A stretch of DNA of 64,000 nt from VBDM01 sp964430565 (GTDB lineage Bacteria; Pseudomonadota; Gammaproteobacteria; Burkholderiales; SG8-39): NCBI GenBank assembly GCA_964430565.1, contig CAYSFD010000019.1:1-64000 (forward strand), in the 5' to 3' direction. Positions 1 to 7,169 of this stretch are shown in pieces. The translations under genes were made by a program, and so were the position numbers. Below the pieces are notes generated by a model that had not been told where the DNA came from, searched no databases, and was given only the letters and a program-made list of their open reading frames with translations. Each line of letters begins with the position of its first letter. Positions within the stretch are counted from its first letter, which is position 1.

Positions 1-1
1 G

Positions 2-577
2 GCGGTCGTCACGTTATCTCAAGGCGGCCCTTCCGCTCTCCTGTTTGCCGTATTGCATCCTGAACGGGTGTCCTCGCTGACACTTATCTCCGCGGGTGTA
101 GCCTCATCAACCGAACAAGACCAGGCGCAGGCGAACCAGAAAGGCGACATACTGATGACGATCTTTAAGCATGACCCGCTTTACTGGGCCATCACCAAGC
201 TGTTCAGGAGAAAGTTGATGGAACTGATGGGCGCAAACGACGCGGTCATTGCCGATCTTACGCCCGCGCAGCGGGAATTAGTCGACCAGATTATTGATTT
301 CATGAACCCGGTTTCGCCGCGATCCGCCGGCGCTGCTTTCGACAACAAGGCTGTAATGCCGAATGAGCGGATTTCCGCGATTCGAACCCCGACCTTGATT
401 TTTCATGCCACAGACGACACCCTGCAGCTTTACCACAACGCCAAATTTGCTGCGTCCACCATTCCGGGTGCGAGGCTAGTTCGGTTCGAGACAGGGGGTC
501 ACCTCGTCATCAGCGTCGAGCAAACGACCATCCGCACGATCATGCAGAAACACATTGTCGGCCATACGAGCGAGTAA
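2..577 (+). CDS. Alpha/beta hydrolase, 5'-partial
   Basis: The reading frame is open from the window edge, so the N-terminus lies outside. The visible 191 residues are the C-terminal part of an alpha/beta hydrolase: a nucleophile elbow TLSQGGPS near the edge (the usual first Gly of GxSxGG is Leu here), then a cap-like helical stretch, an acid region HATDD and the catalytic His in GGHL near the end. The substrate cannot be told. It is followed by an attC-like palindrome, which suggests it is the gene of an integron-type cassette. Fold assignment is firm; function is open. Confidence 0.8.
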   Translation, partial: AVVTLSQGGPSALLFAVLHPERVSSLTLISAGVASSTEQDQAQANQKGDILMTIFKHDPLYWAITKLFRRKLMELMGANDAVIADLTPAQRELVDQIIDFMNPVSPRSAGAAFDNKAVMPNERISAIRTPTLIFHATDDTLQLYHNAKFAASTIPGARLVRFETGGHLVISVEQTTIRTIMQKHIVGHTSE

Positions 578-616
578 TGCCCACGACACTTATGACCAAT
601 CCGGCTCTTGAGGAAC

Positions 617-686
617 GCCCAACCCGGCAGTCAACACGGACGCCGCGCGATATAGCTGCGCGGCGCCGGTTACTTCTACGTTTAAA
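617..686 (+). mobile_element. attC-like recombination site (candidate)
   Basis: About 70 bp starting with GCCCAAC (617-623, matches the attC core RYYYAAC) and ending with GTTTAAA (680-686, keeps the essential GTT but not the full GTTRRRY). Between them lies a strong inverted repeat CGCCGCGC / GCGCGGCG with short outer arms AAC-a-CGG / CCGGTT carrying unpaired bases, as in attC sites. It sits between two small genes and 27 bp before the next start, as expected in a cassette array. The degenerate right core keeps confidence moderate. Confidence 0.45.
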
Positions 687-712
687 CCGCATCGACCACA
701 TCGGAGGTTTAC

Positions 713-1111
713 GTGCGCGACTCAAAGCAAATCGCCGGTCTGGTTGGTCCAGTTATCGTGGCCATGCTCGTATCAGAGTTTCCGCTTGTCCAACCACATC
801 TTTATGACGCCCAAATTCCACCTGTTGTCTACCTTTCAGGTGTTTTGATGTTCGCCGGCGGACTCGCAATCGTCCGCGCGCACAATCGCTGGACACCAAA
901 CTGGGCTGTCCTCGTAACGCTGGCAGGTTGGTTCTTTCTAGCTGTTGGACTCTTCCGGATGTTCGCTGCAAGCCTCTACCAGCGATCCGCCGCGAACACG
1001 AGCGCTACGGTGTTCATAGTGCTGGAGGGCATATTGCTGATTGTCGGGCTCATCATGACCTTCAAGGCCTACGTCCCCGACAAGGCGACGCCCGCGAGCG
1101 GGCGCAGCTGA
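713..1111 (+). CDS. Small four-helix membrane protein, unknown
   Basis: A 132-residue protein starting at GTG, with CGGAGG about 9 bases upstream. Four hydrophobic segments are visible, at roughly residues 9-27, 40-56, 66-86 and 99-119, with a short charged C-terminal tail. No enzymatic motif is recognised. It follows an attC-like palindrome and its AT-richer base use resembles the preceding gene rather than the GC-rich genome further on, which suits a mobile cassette gene. Function unknown. Confidence 0.7.
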   Translation: MRDSKQIAGLVGPVIVAMLVSEFPLVQPHLYDAQIPPVVYLSGVLMFAGGLAIVRAHNRWTPNWAVLVTLAGWFFLAVGLFRMFAASLYQRSAANTSATVFIVLEGILLIVGLIMTFKAYVPDKATPASGRS

Positions 1112-1176
1112 CGCGGACGTCAGGCGTCACCACAACCGGAACGTCTGCCGGCTCATTCAGGATCTGGAGAGTTGCG

Positions 1177-1569
1177 ATGGCTATAAATCTTGACCATGTC
1201 ATGGTGCCATCCCGGAACAAGGTCACTTCGGCAAGCCTCCTGGCCACGCTTCTCGGGGTTCCTTGGGCCGAATCAGGTGTAGGGCCGTTCTCGCCTGTAT
1301 ACGTGAACGACGGGTTGACTTTCGATTTCGACGAGACGGATGAACCTTTTCCCATACACCACTACTGCTTTCGAGTAAGCCAGGAAGAGTTCGATGCCAT
1401 CCTCGGGCGGATCAAGGCGGCTGGAATAGAGTACCGCAGCTCATCACATGGACCCGTTGACATGCAGGTCAACACGCAACATGGCGGCAGCATCGTGTAC
1501 TGGAACGAACCCGACGGGCACGTGTGGGAAATCTTGACGGTCAGCTACGCTCGACAGGCCACGACCTAA
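1177..1569 (+). CDS. VOC-superfamily (glyoxalase/bleomycin-resistance-like) protein
   Basis: A 130-residue single-domain VOC protein. The start was placed at the ATG behind GGAGA because the family normally begins with a beta strand ending in a metal-ligand His, here INLDHVMVP; upstream in-frame codons look non-coding. The C-terminal strand GHVWEILTV carries the usual Glu ligand. Such proteins are lyases, ring-cleaving dioxygenases or resistance proteins; the substrate cannot be read. The stop codon TAA lies inside ACCTAAC, which matches an attC left core, and VOC genes are frequent cassette cargo. Confidence 0.85.
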   Translation: MAINLDHVMVPSRNKVTSASLLATLLGVPWAESGVGPFSPVYVNDGLTFDFDETDEPFPIHHYCFRVSQEEFDAILGRIKAAGIEYRSSSHGPVDMQVNTQHGGSIVYWNEPDGHVWEILTVSYARQATT

Positions 1570-1595
1570 CGCACGAGGAGAGGGAGGAGACCTGC

Positions 1596-2030
1596 ATGAA
1601 GATCGAGGGCGCTTGCCACTGCGGAGCCATCACCTACGAGGCGGTGGTCGATCCGGCCAAGGTGACGGTGTGCCATTGCAGCGATTGCCAGACGCTGTCG
1701 GGCTCGGCCTTTCGCACGGTGGTTCCCGCTGCGAAGGAGGCGTTCACCTTGCGTACCGGGCAACCGAAAATCTACGTGAAGATTGCCGAAAGCGGCACGA
1801 AGCGCGCCCAGGCGTTCTGCCCCGAATGCGGAACACCGATTTATTCCTCCGCGGTCGGCGACGCGCCGGTATTCTTCATCCGCGTGGGAACGGCTCGCCA
1901 GCGCGCCCAGTTGCCCCCGAAATCCCAGATCTGGTGCCGGTCCGCGCTGGACTGGGTCACGGACCTGGGGGCCGTTGAGCGATCGGCCCGGCAGGAATCG
2001 CTCGCTCCTCGAGGCAAGCCGATCGAATAA
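1596..2030 (+). CDS. GFA-family (glutathione-dependent formaldehyde-activating-like) zinc protein
   Basis: A 144-residue protein with a very strong ribosome site (AGGGAGGAGA). It shows the GFA/CENP-V Zn-binding pattern: an N-terminal CHCG, then CHCSDC, and a later CPECG. The family includes S-hydroxymethylglutathione-forming proteins, but most members have no proven activity and this one should not be taken as a formaldehyde enzyme. It begins 26 bp after the VOC gene, where the cassette-like stretch seems to end and ordinary GC-rich sequence begins. Confidence 0.88.
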   Translation: MKIEGACHCGAITYEAVVDPAKVTVCHCSDCQTLSGSAFRTVVPAAKEAFTLRTGQPKIYVKIAESGTKRAQAFCPECGTPIYSSAVGDAPVFFIRVGTARQRAQLPPKSQIWCRSALDWVTDLGAVERSARQESLAPRGKPIE

Positions 2031-2167
2031 AAGCTCGTCCCCCGGTGGACCCTGCGAATTGAGCGCCGCTCGAAAAAACTCGCCATTCAAAATCGGCGGC
2101 GGTAGGATTGCAGCGTCAGAAGCGTTTCCCACGGATCCCAAAGAGCGATCGGAAGGAGATCAGGAAC

Positions 2168-2572
2168 ATGGCAGAAAACGACATCATGGATCCGGCGTTT
2201 CTGTTTCGGCATGGCGATGCCCCGAAAGCGATTTCGATAGCCGCCGGGCAGCCCGTGTTCCGCGTTGGAGATGTCGGGGGGGTCATGTATGTGCTGACCG
2301 AGGGCTCGGCCGATGTGTTGATCGGAGGCACGATTGTTGAAAAGGCCAACCGCGGTGCGCTTTTTGGCGAGATGGGCCTCATCGACCAGACCGAACGGCG
2401 CAGTGCAACGGTAATCGCGGGAACCGATTGCACTCTCGTTCCCGTGGATCTCGAGACTTTCCACGTTCTGGTGCGAAGAACGCCGCAATTTGCGACCTAC
2501 GTAATGAGGACGGTCGTAGGTCGGCTTCGGCGAATGAACGCTCAACTGCTGGAGAAGCAGGCAAAGAAATAG
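2168..2572 (+). CDS. Stand-alone cyclic-nucleotide-binding-domain protein
   Basis: A 134-residue protein, essentially one cNMP-binding beta-roll (about residues 15-115) with the phosphate-cassette-like stretch GALFGEMGLIDQTERRSATV. There is no helix-turn-helix, so it is not a Crp/Fnr DNA-binding regulator. It may act by protein contact or as a ligand sensor. The start follows GGAAGGAG with 9 bases spacing; an upstream in-frame codon at 2108 has no ribosome site. A small hairpin follows the gene. Confidence 0.85.
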   Translation: MAENDIMDPAFLFRHGDAPKAISIAAGQPVFRVGDVGGVMYVLTEGSADVLIGGTIVEKANRGALFGEMGLIDQTERRSATVIAGTDCTLVPVDLETFHVLVRRTPQFATYVMRTVVGRLRRMNAQLLEKQAKK

Positions 2573-2578
2573 CGGGTC

Positions 2579-2594
2579 GAGGGTTGCCACCCTC
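2579..2594 (+). terminator. Weak hairpin after the cNMP-domain gene
   Basis: A perfect 6-bp stem GAGGGT / ACCCTC with a TGCC loop lies 7 bases after the stop codon. It is followed only by ATTTCG rather than a T-run, so a Rho-independent role is uncertain. Confidence 0.35.
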
Positions 2595-2647
2595 ATTTCG
2601 TGAAGTATGACATTTGCATGGCCCCCGGATCGTCCTAGGATGCCCGG

Positions 2648-3241
2648 ATGGCAATTACCCGGAGCCGCCCCATGAAACAACACGGCGAACGCGAGCTGCG
2701 CGCCGCAGGCGACATACTGGGCCAGCTCCGCCCGCGCGTCCTGCTTCGCGACGCGCGCGACCTCGTGGTGAAGTTCCAGCGGGACGATGTCTTCCAGTCA
2801 TATATTGCGTACCGGATCTGGACCGTACTCCCGGTCATATTGGTGTTCATTCTTGTGAGCACCGTGTGCGCGGTCGGCATCATGTTCGAGGCGGCGCGTT
2901 GGGTTTCGCCTCCCGTGCCGCTGTGGCTTCGGGGGCTCGCGCTGGTCCTCGGTGCGGCGGTGTGGATCGGCGGAATTCTCGCGCAGATCTATCTCTTCCT
3001 CCTCTGGCTGGAAGGGAGGGCGGCGCGGCTGAATCGCTCATCGCAGGGGATGGAAGTCGTGCTTCCCGGCGGGCTGCTCGCCTACCTGAAATACAGCCGC
3101 GCGCTCGCTCCCTGGATACTCGCGGCGATCTGCGTCGCCTTGCCGCTGGCGGTTTTCGCCACCAGCGCGCCCGTCGCCGCCTTGCTGCTCGCTTCGTTGA
3201 CGGTCCTCGCTCCCCTTCTTTTCAAGAAGCTCGATTCCTGA
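2648..3241 (+). CDS. Membrane protein of unknown function
   Basis: A 197-residue protein: a charged cytosolic N-terminus (residues 1-55) followed by a hydrophobic hairpin (about 58-82 and 95-122), a loop, and a second hydrophobic pair near the C-terminus (about 150-190). No family motif is recognised. The ATG at 2648 has AGGA 8 bases upstream; a second ATG nine codons in (2672) is also possible. It stands alone between a cNMP-domain gene and a c-di-GMP signalling gene. Confidence 0.65.
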   Translation: MAITRSRPMKQHGERELRAAGDILGQLRPRVLLRDARDLVVKFQRDDVFQSYIAYRIWTVLPVILVFILVSTVCAVGIMFEAARWVSPPVPLWLRGLALVLGAAVWIGGILAQIYLFLLWLEGRAARLNRSSQGMEVVLPGGLLAYLKYSRALAPWILAAICVALPLAVFATSAPVAALLLASLTVLAPLLFKKLDS

Positions 3242-3339
3242 CGGCGCCTGTCGGGCGCCTTGCTGGCGGCGCCGAAAACGTGCATTCTCATGCGCGAATG
3301 ACAGGGGAGCTCGCGCCTCGGAAGGGGGCATAAGGGGAC

Positions 3340-6192
3340 ATGCCGCACAGACTAGCCGCCATCTACCGGCACGCATCGGCTTCGCTGGCGGTGCTCGCCA
3401 TAGGCGTCGCCCTGTCGGCCGCAGCGGCGGTCCTGGTCGCGGGGCAGGTGGCGCGCGAGGCGCGGCTCGCGTTCGAAGCCGACGTCGGCGACGCCCAGGA
3501 CGCGATCGCATCGCGAGTTCGCGCGTACGCCGATCTGCTGCTGGGCATAAGGGGCTTGCTCATCGCCGAGAACGCCGTCGGCCGCGACCAATTCAGGCGC
3601 TACGTCGAGAGCCTCGATCTCAATCAGCGCTACCCCGGCATCCAGGTGATTCATTTCGCCAGGAGAATCATCGCCGCGCAGAGGCCCGCTTTCGAAGCGA
3701 TGGTGCGCGCCGACACCAGCGTCGAATCCGGCGGATATCCCAAATTCAGGATCAATCCGCCGGGGGACAGGGCTGAATACGTGATCGTCCAGTACGTCGA
3801 ACCGATGGCGGGAAACGAAATCACGCTCGGACTCGATCTCGGCGGAGACCCCGTGCGCCTCGCGGCGCTCGGCCGTACGCGCGATTCCGGGCAACTCACG
3901 GCATCCGGCGTCATCGCCCTGTCGCACGATCCGAGCAGGCATCCAGGGTTCGCGATGCGCATGCCCATCTATCGCAAGAACGCGCCGCTCGCTACGGTGG
4001 CGCAGCGCCGCGAAGCGTTCACCGGCGTGGTGAGCGCGTCATTTATCGTGATCGACCTGATGCGCGGGGCCTTGAGCGGGCCGTTCCTGCAGAAAATCCA
4101 TGTGCAGATCCACGACGCGGGATTCCTGGACAATCCGAGGGGGCTGCAGGCGCCCGACGCCGGGAACCGGATGTTCGACAGCGACCGCCTGCACAATCCA
4201 GCGGCGCCCTTTCGGGCCCCCCTTGCCGCCAGCGAGTCGGCTGCGCTGCGGACCGTTTCGGACCTGGACATAGGCGGACGCCGCTGGAACCTGTATTTCA
4301 GCGCGCGTCCGGAAAGCGGCGCTTCCTTTGAACGCTGGTTTCCGTGGGTCATCTTTGCAGGCGGAGCCATCATCAGCCTGCTTCTGTCCGGTCTGATCCG
4401 TTCGCTCGCCACGACCGGCCGCCGTGCGGTCGAGCTGGCAGACCACATTACCGAGGATCTGCGCAAGAGCGAGTCCAACCTTGCCGAAGCGCAACGCATG
4501 ACCCAGCAGCTGATCGAGTCTTTGCCGGTTCCAATTTTTTTCAAAGGCATCGATGGCCGCTACCTCGGAGTCAACAAGGCGTGGGAAGCCTATTTCTCAA
4601 CCCCGCGCGAAGCTTTCCTGGGCAAGAGCGTGCACGATCTCTACCCCGGAAACAGAGAAGTCGCGGATCGGCTGCACGCCATGGACCAGGAGCTGTGGGC
4701 GCGCCCCGGAACCCAGGTGTACGAGACGTCGATCACCACCCCCAACGGAGAGCAGCACGAAGCAATCTACTACAAGGCCACTTTTACCCGCGCCGACGGC
4801 AGCGTCGCCGGACTGATCGGCACCATCATCGACATCACCGAGCGCAAACAGGCCGAGGCGCGCGTGCTGCATATTGCGCATTACGACGAGCTTACCGGGC
4901 TGCCCAACCGCAGCATGTTCCATCAGCGCGTCGGCCACGCGCTTGCCCAGGCGCGGCGAAGCGCCAAGGAACTGGCGATCCTGTTCATCGACCTCGACCA
5001 CTTCAAGAAGATCAACGACACGCTGGGGCACGAAGCCGGCGACCGCGCGCTCAAGCTGATCGCCGAACGCGTGCGCGGGTGCCTGCGCGAGTCCGACACG
5101 GTCGGCCGCCTGGGCGGTGACGAGTTCGTCGTGCTGATCGAGGAGCTGCCTCGCTCGGAGAGCGTCGCCGAGGTGGCGACCAAGATTCTGACGGCCGTCG
5201 CACGGCCGTTTCCCCTCGACGCGGGGGAATACCACCTTACCGCGAGCATCGGCATCAGCACCTACCCCGGCGACAGCGAGGACATGCAGGGCCTGATGAA
5301 GAACGCGGACATCTCGATGTACCGCGCCAAGGAGCAGGGCAGGAACAACTATCAGTTCTATTCGGTGCAGATGAATGTCCATACGCTCGAGCGCCTCGCT
5401 CTCGAGTCGGACCTGCGCCATGCCCTGGAGCGCGACGAATTCCGCCTTCACTACCAGCCCAAGGTCGACATCCGTAGCGGGCGCATCACCGGGGCGGAGG
5501 CGCTCCTGCGCTGGCAGCAGCCCGCACGGGCGCTGGTCCCGCCGGCGCAGTTCATACCGCTTGCCGAGGAAACCGGGCTGATCGTTCCGATCGGCGGATG
5601 GGTATTGAAGGCCGCCTGCCTGCACAACAAGGCCTGGCTGGACCAGGGGCTGCCGCGCTTGACTGTCGCGGTGAACCTGTCGGCACGCCAGTTCGCGCAC
5701 GCAAGCCTGCTTGAGGACGTGGCGCGTACGCTGCGCGACACCAAACTCGCCCCGGCTTCGCTGGAATTTGAGATCACAGAGAGCATGGTGATGCGCGATC
5801 CGGAACACGCTGTGAAGCTCCTGGGAGGTCTGAAGAAAATGGGGATACGCCTTTCGATCGATGATTTCGGCACCGGCTACTCGTCGCTGAACTACCTGAA
5901 ACGTTTTCCGCTGGACAGCGTGAAAATCGACCGCGCCTTCATTCAGGACCTTCCCGGAAACGCCGACGACGCCGCGATCACCCGGGCGATCATCGCCATG
6001 GCGCACAGCCTGAGGCTCAGGGTGATCGCCGAAGGCGTCGAGACCGAGGAGCAGTTACGCTTCCTGCGCGAGCTGGGATGTGACGAGATGCAGGGATACC
6101 TTTTCAGCAAACCTCTGCCGGAAGACGAATTCGTGCGGCTGCTCCAGGGTGTCGTTGATTCCGGCGGCGAGCCCGCTCAGCGGCGCGCTTGA
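3340..6192 (+). CDS. CHASE-PAS-GGDEF-EAL c-di-GMP signalling protein
   Basis: A 950-residue inner-membrane protein. Order: transmembrane helix (about 13-35), periplasmic CHASE sensor domain (about 45-270), second transmembrane helix (about 330-355), PAS domain (about 385-500), GGDEF diguanylate cyclase and EAL phosphodiesterase. The GGDEF motif is intact (RLGGDEF), as are the EAL signatures EALLRW, VNLSARQF, EITES, DDFGTGYSSL, VKIDRAF and AEGVET, so both activities look possible; which one dominates cannot be read. CHASE domains bind small extracellular ligands. AAGGGG precedes the ATG. Confidence 0.95.
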   Translation: MPHRLAAIYRHASASLAVLAIGVALSAAAAVLVAGQVAREARLAFEADVGDAQDAIASRVRAYADLLLGIRGLLIAENAVGRDQFRRYVESLDLNQRYPGIQVIHFARRIIAAQRPAFEAMVRADTSVESGGYPKFRINPPGDRAEYVIVQYVEPMAGNEITLGLDLGGDPVRLAALGRTRDSGQLTASGVIALSHDPSRHPGFAMRMPIYRKNAPLATVAQRREAFTGVVSASFIVIDLMRGALSGPFLQKIHVQIHDAGFLDNPRGLQAPDAGNRMFDSDRLHNPAAPFRAPLAASESAALRTVSDLDIGGRRWNLYFSARPESGASFERWFPWVIFAGGAIISLLLSGLIRSLATTGRRAVELADHITEDLRKSESNLAEAQRMTQQLIESLPVPIFFKGIDGRYLGVNKAWEAYFSTPREAFLGKSVHDLYPGNREVADRLHAMDQELWARPGTQVYETSITTPNGEQHEAIYYKATFTRADGSVAGLIGTIIDITERKQAEARVLHIAHYDELTGLPNRSMFHQRVGHALAQARRSAKELAILFIDLDHFKKINDTLGHEAGDRALKLIAERVRGCLRESDTVGRLGGDEFVVLIEELPRSESVAEVATKILTAVARPFPLDAGEYHLTASIGISTYPGDSEDMQGLMKNADISMYRAKEQGRNNYQFYSVQMNVHTLERLALESDLRHALERDEFRLHYQPKVDIRSGRITGAEALLRWQQPARALVPPAQFIPLAEETGLIVPIGGWVLKAACLHNKAWLDQGLPRLTVAVNLSARQFAHASLLEDVARTLRDTKLAPASLEFEITESMVMRDPEHAVKLLGGLKKMGIRLSIDDFGTGYSSLNYLKRFPLDSVKIDRAFIQDLPGNADDAAITRAIIAMAHSLRLRVIAEGVETEEQLRFLRELGCDEMQGYLFSKPLPEDEFVRLLQGVVDSGGEPAQRRA

Positions 6193-6239
6193 CGGTATCG
6201 TTCGGGCCAACCCGGCGAGGACTTCGTGGGGAGAGAAAA

Positions 6240-6692
6240 ATGAAAACCCAATGGGCAGACAACTTTCGCGGGCGTGTCAACGCCCTGGCGGACGTGCTTG
6301 GGAATCTCCTGGTCGACGCGTTCCATCATCTGGCCCTGTTCGCCATCGGCGCGGCCACCGTGTGGTCGGCGGTCGTGGCCTTCCTGGCGATGGCGGCGAA
6401 GGGCCACGCGTCGATCGACGATATCCTGCTCTTGTTCATCTACCTCGAGCTCGGCGCCATGGTCGGCATCTATTTCAAGACCAACCACATGCCGGTGCGG
6501 TTTCTGATTTATGTGGCGATGACCGCGCTGACGCGGATGCTGATCTCGGACGTGCAGGCGCATCACGAGCCGGGCATGGGCGTCGTTTTGATTTCGGGAG
6601 CGATTCTCCTGCTCGCCCTGGCGACGCTCGTGGTCCGCTACGCGTCGTCGAAATACCCTTCCGGACAGACGGGGGAGCGGGGCGGTGGCTGA
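6240..6692 (+). CDS. PsiE-family membrane protein
   Basis: A 150-residue integral membrane protein with four hydrophobic segments and the PsiE-type stretch ILLLFIYLELGAMVG followed by FKTNHMPVRFLIYVA. PsiE is a phosphate-starvation-inducible protein of unknown mechanism in enterics; orthologous function is not implied. The start is the ATG after GGGGAGAG; the longer frame upstream runs out of the previous gene's tail. It lies 47 bp after the c-di-GMP gene in the same direction and could be cotranscribed with it. Confidence 0.85.
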   Translation: MKTQWADNFRGRVNALADVLGNLLVDAFHHLALFAIGAATVWSAVVAFLAMAAKGHASIDDILLLFIYLELGAMVGIYFKTNHMPVRFLIYVAMTALTRMLISDVQAHHEPGMGVVLISGAILLLALATLVVRYASSKYPSGQTGERGGG

Positions 6693-6763
6693 GGGTGATC
6701 ACGCTCGACCGCCCGGGCGACCGAGATGGTGCGGGAGGAACTCAAATTGAAGGAGTGAGCGCG

Positions 6764-7159
6764 ATGCAGATTCTCCAGCCGCCTTCGTGGGCCAAGCCGC
6801 GCGGTTTTTCCAACGGCATCGCGGTCAGAGGCGGCACCACTGTATACATTGCCGGGCAGGTGGGGTGGACCGGCGCCGGCGCGTGGCAAGCGAGGGACTT
6901 CGCCGGACAGTTCCGGCAGGCCCTGCGCAACGTGCTCGAGGTGCTCGCGCAGGCGCGCGGACGCCCGGAGCACATCGTGCGTCTCACCTGGTACGTGATC
7001 GACCGCAACGAGTACCTCGCTTCGCTCAAGGCTGTCGGCGCTGCGTACCGCGAGCTCATGGGCCAGCATTACCCGGCGATGAGCGTGGTGCAGGTGAGCG
7101 GGCTCGTTGAGGACCTCGCGCGCCTGGAAATCGAGGCGACCGCGGTGATTCCGGATTGA
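6764..7159 (+). CDS. RidA/YjgF-family protein, possible enamine/imine hydrolase
   Basis: A 131-residue RidA-type protein starting at an ATG behind AAGGAGTG. It has the family core GTTVYIAGQVGWTG and a C-terminal LARLEIEATAVIP that carries the usual acid near the end. RidA proteins hydrolyse reactive enamine/imine intermediates. It is only 10 bp upstream of an aryl-CoA monooxygenase/reductase gene. If that enzyme works on aminobenzoyl-CoA its product is an enamine, so this protein is a natural candidate for the following deamination; that link is inference. Confidence 0.88.
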   Translation: MQILQPPSWAKPRGFSNGIAVRGGTTVYIAGQVGWTGAGAWQARDFAGQFRQALRNVLEVLAQARGRPEHIVRLTWYVIDRNEYLASLKAVGAAYRELMGQHYPAMSVVQVSGLVEDLARLEIEATAVIPD

Positions 7160-7169
7160 CGGCGCGACG

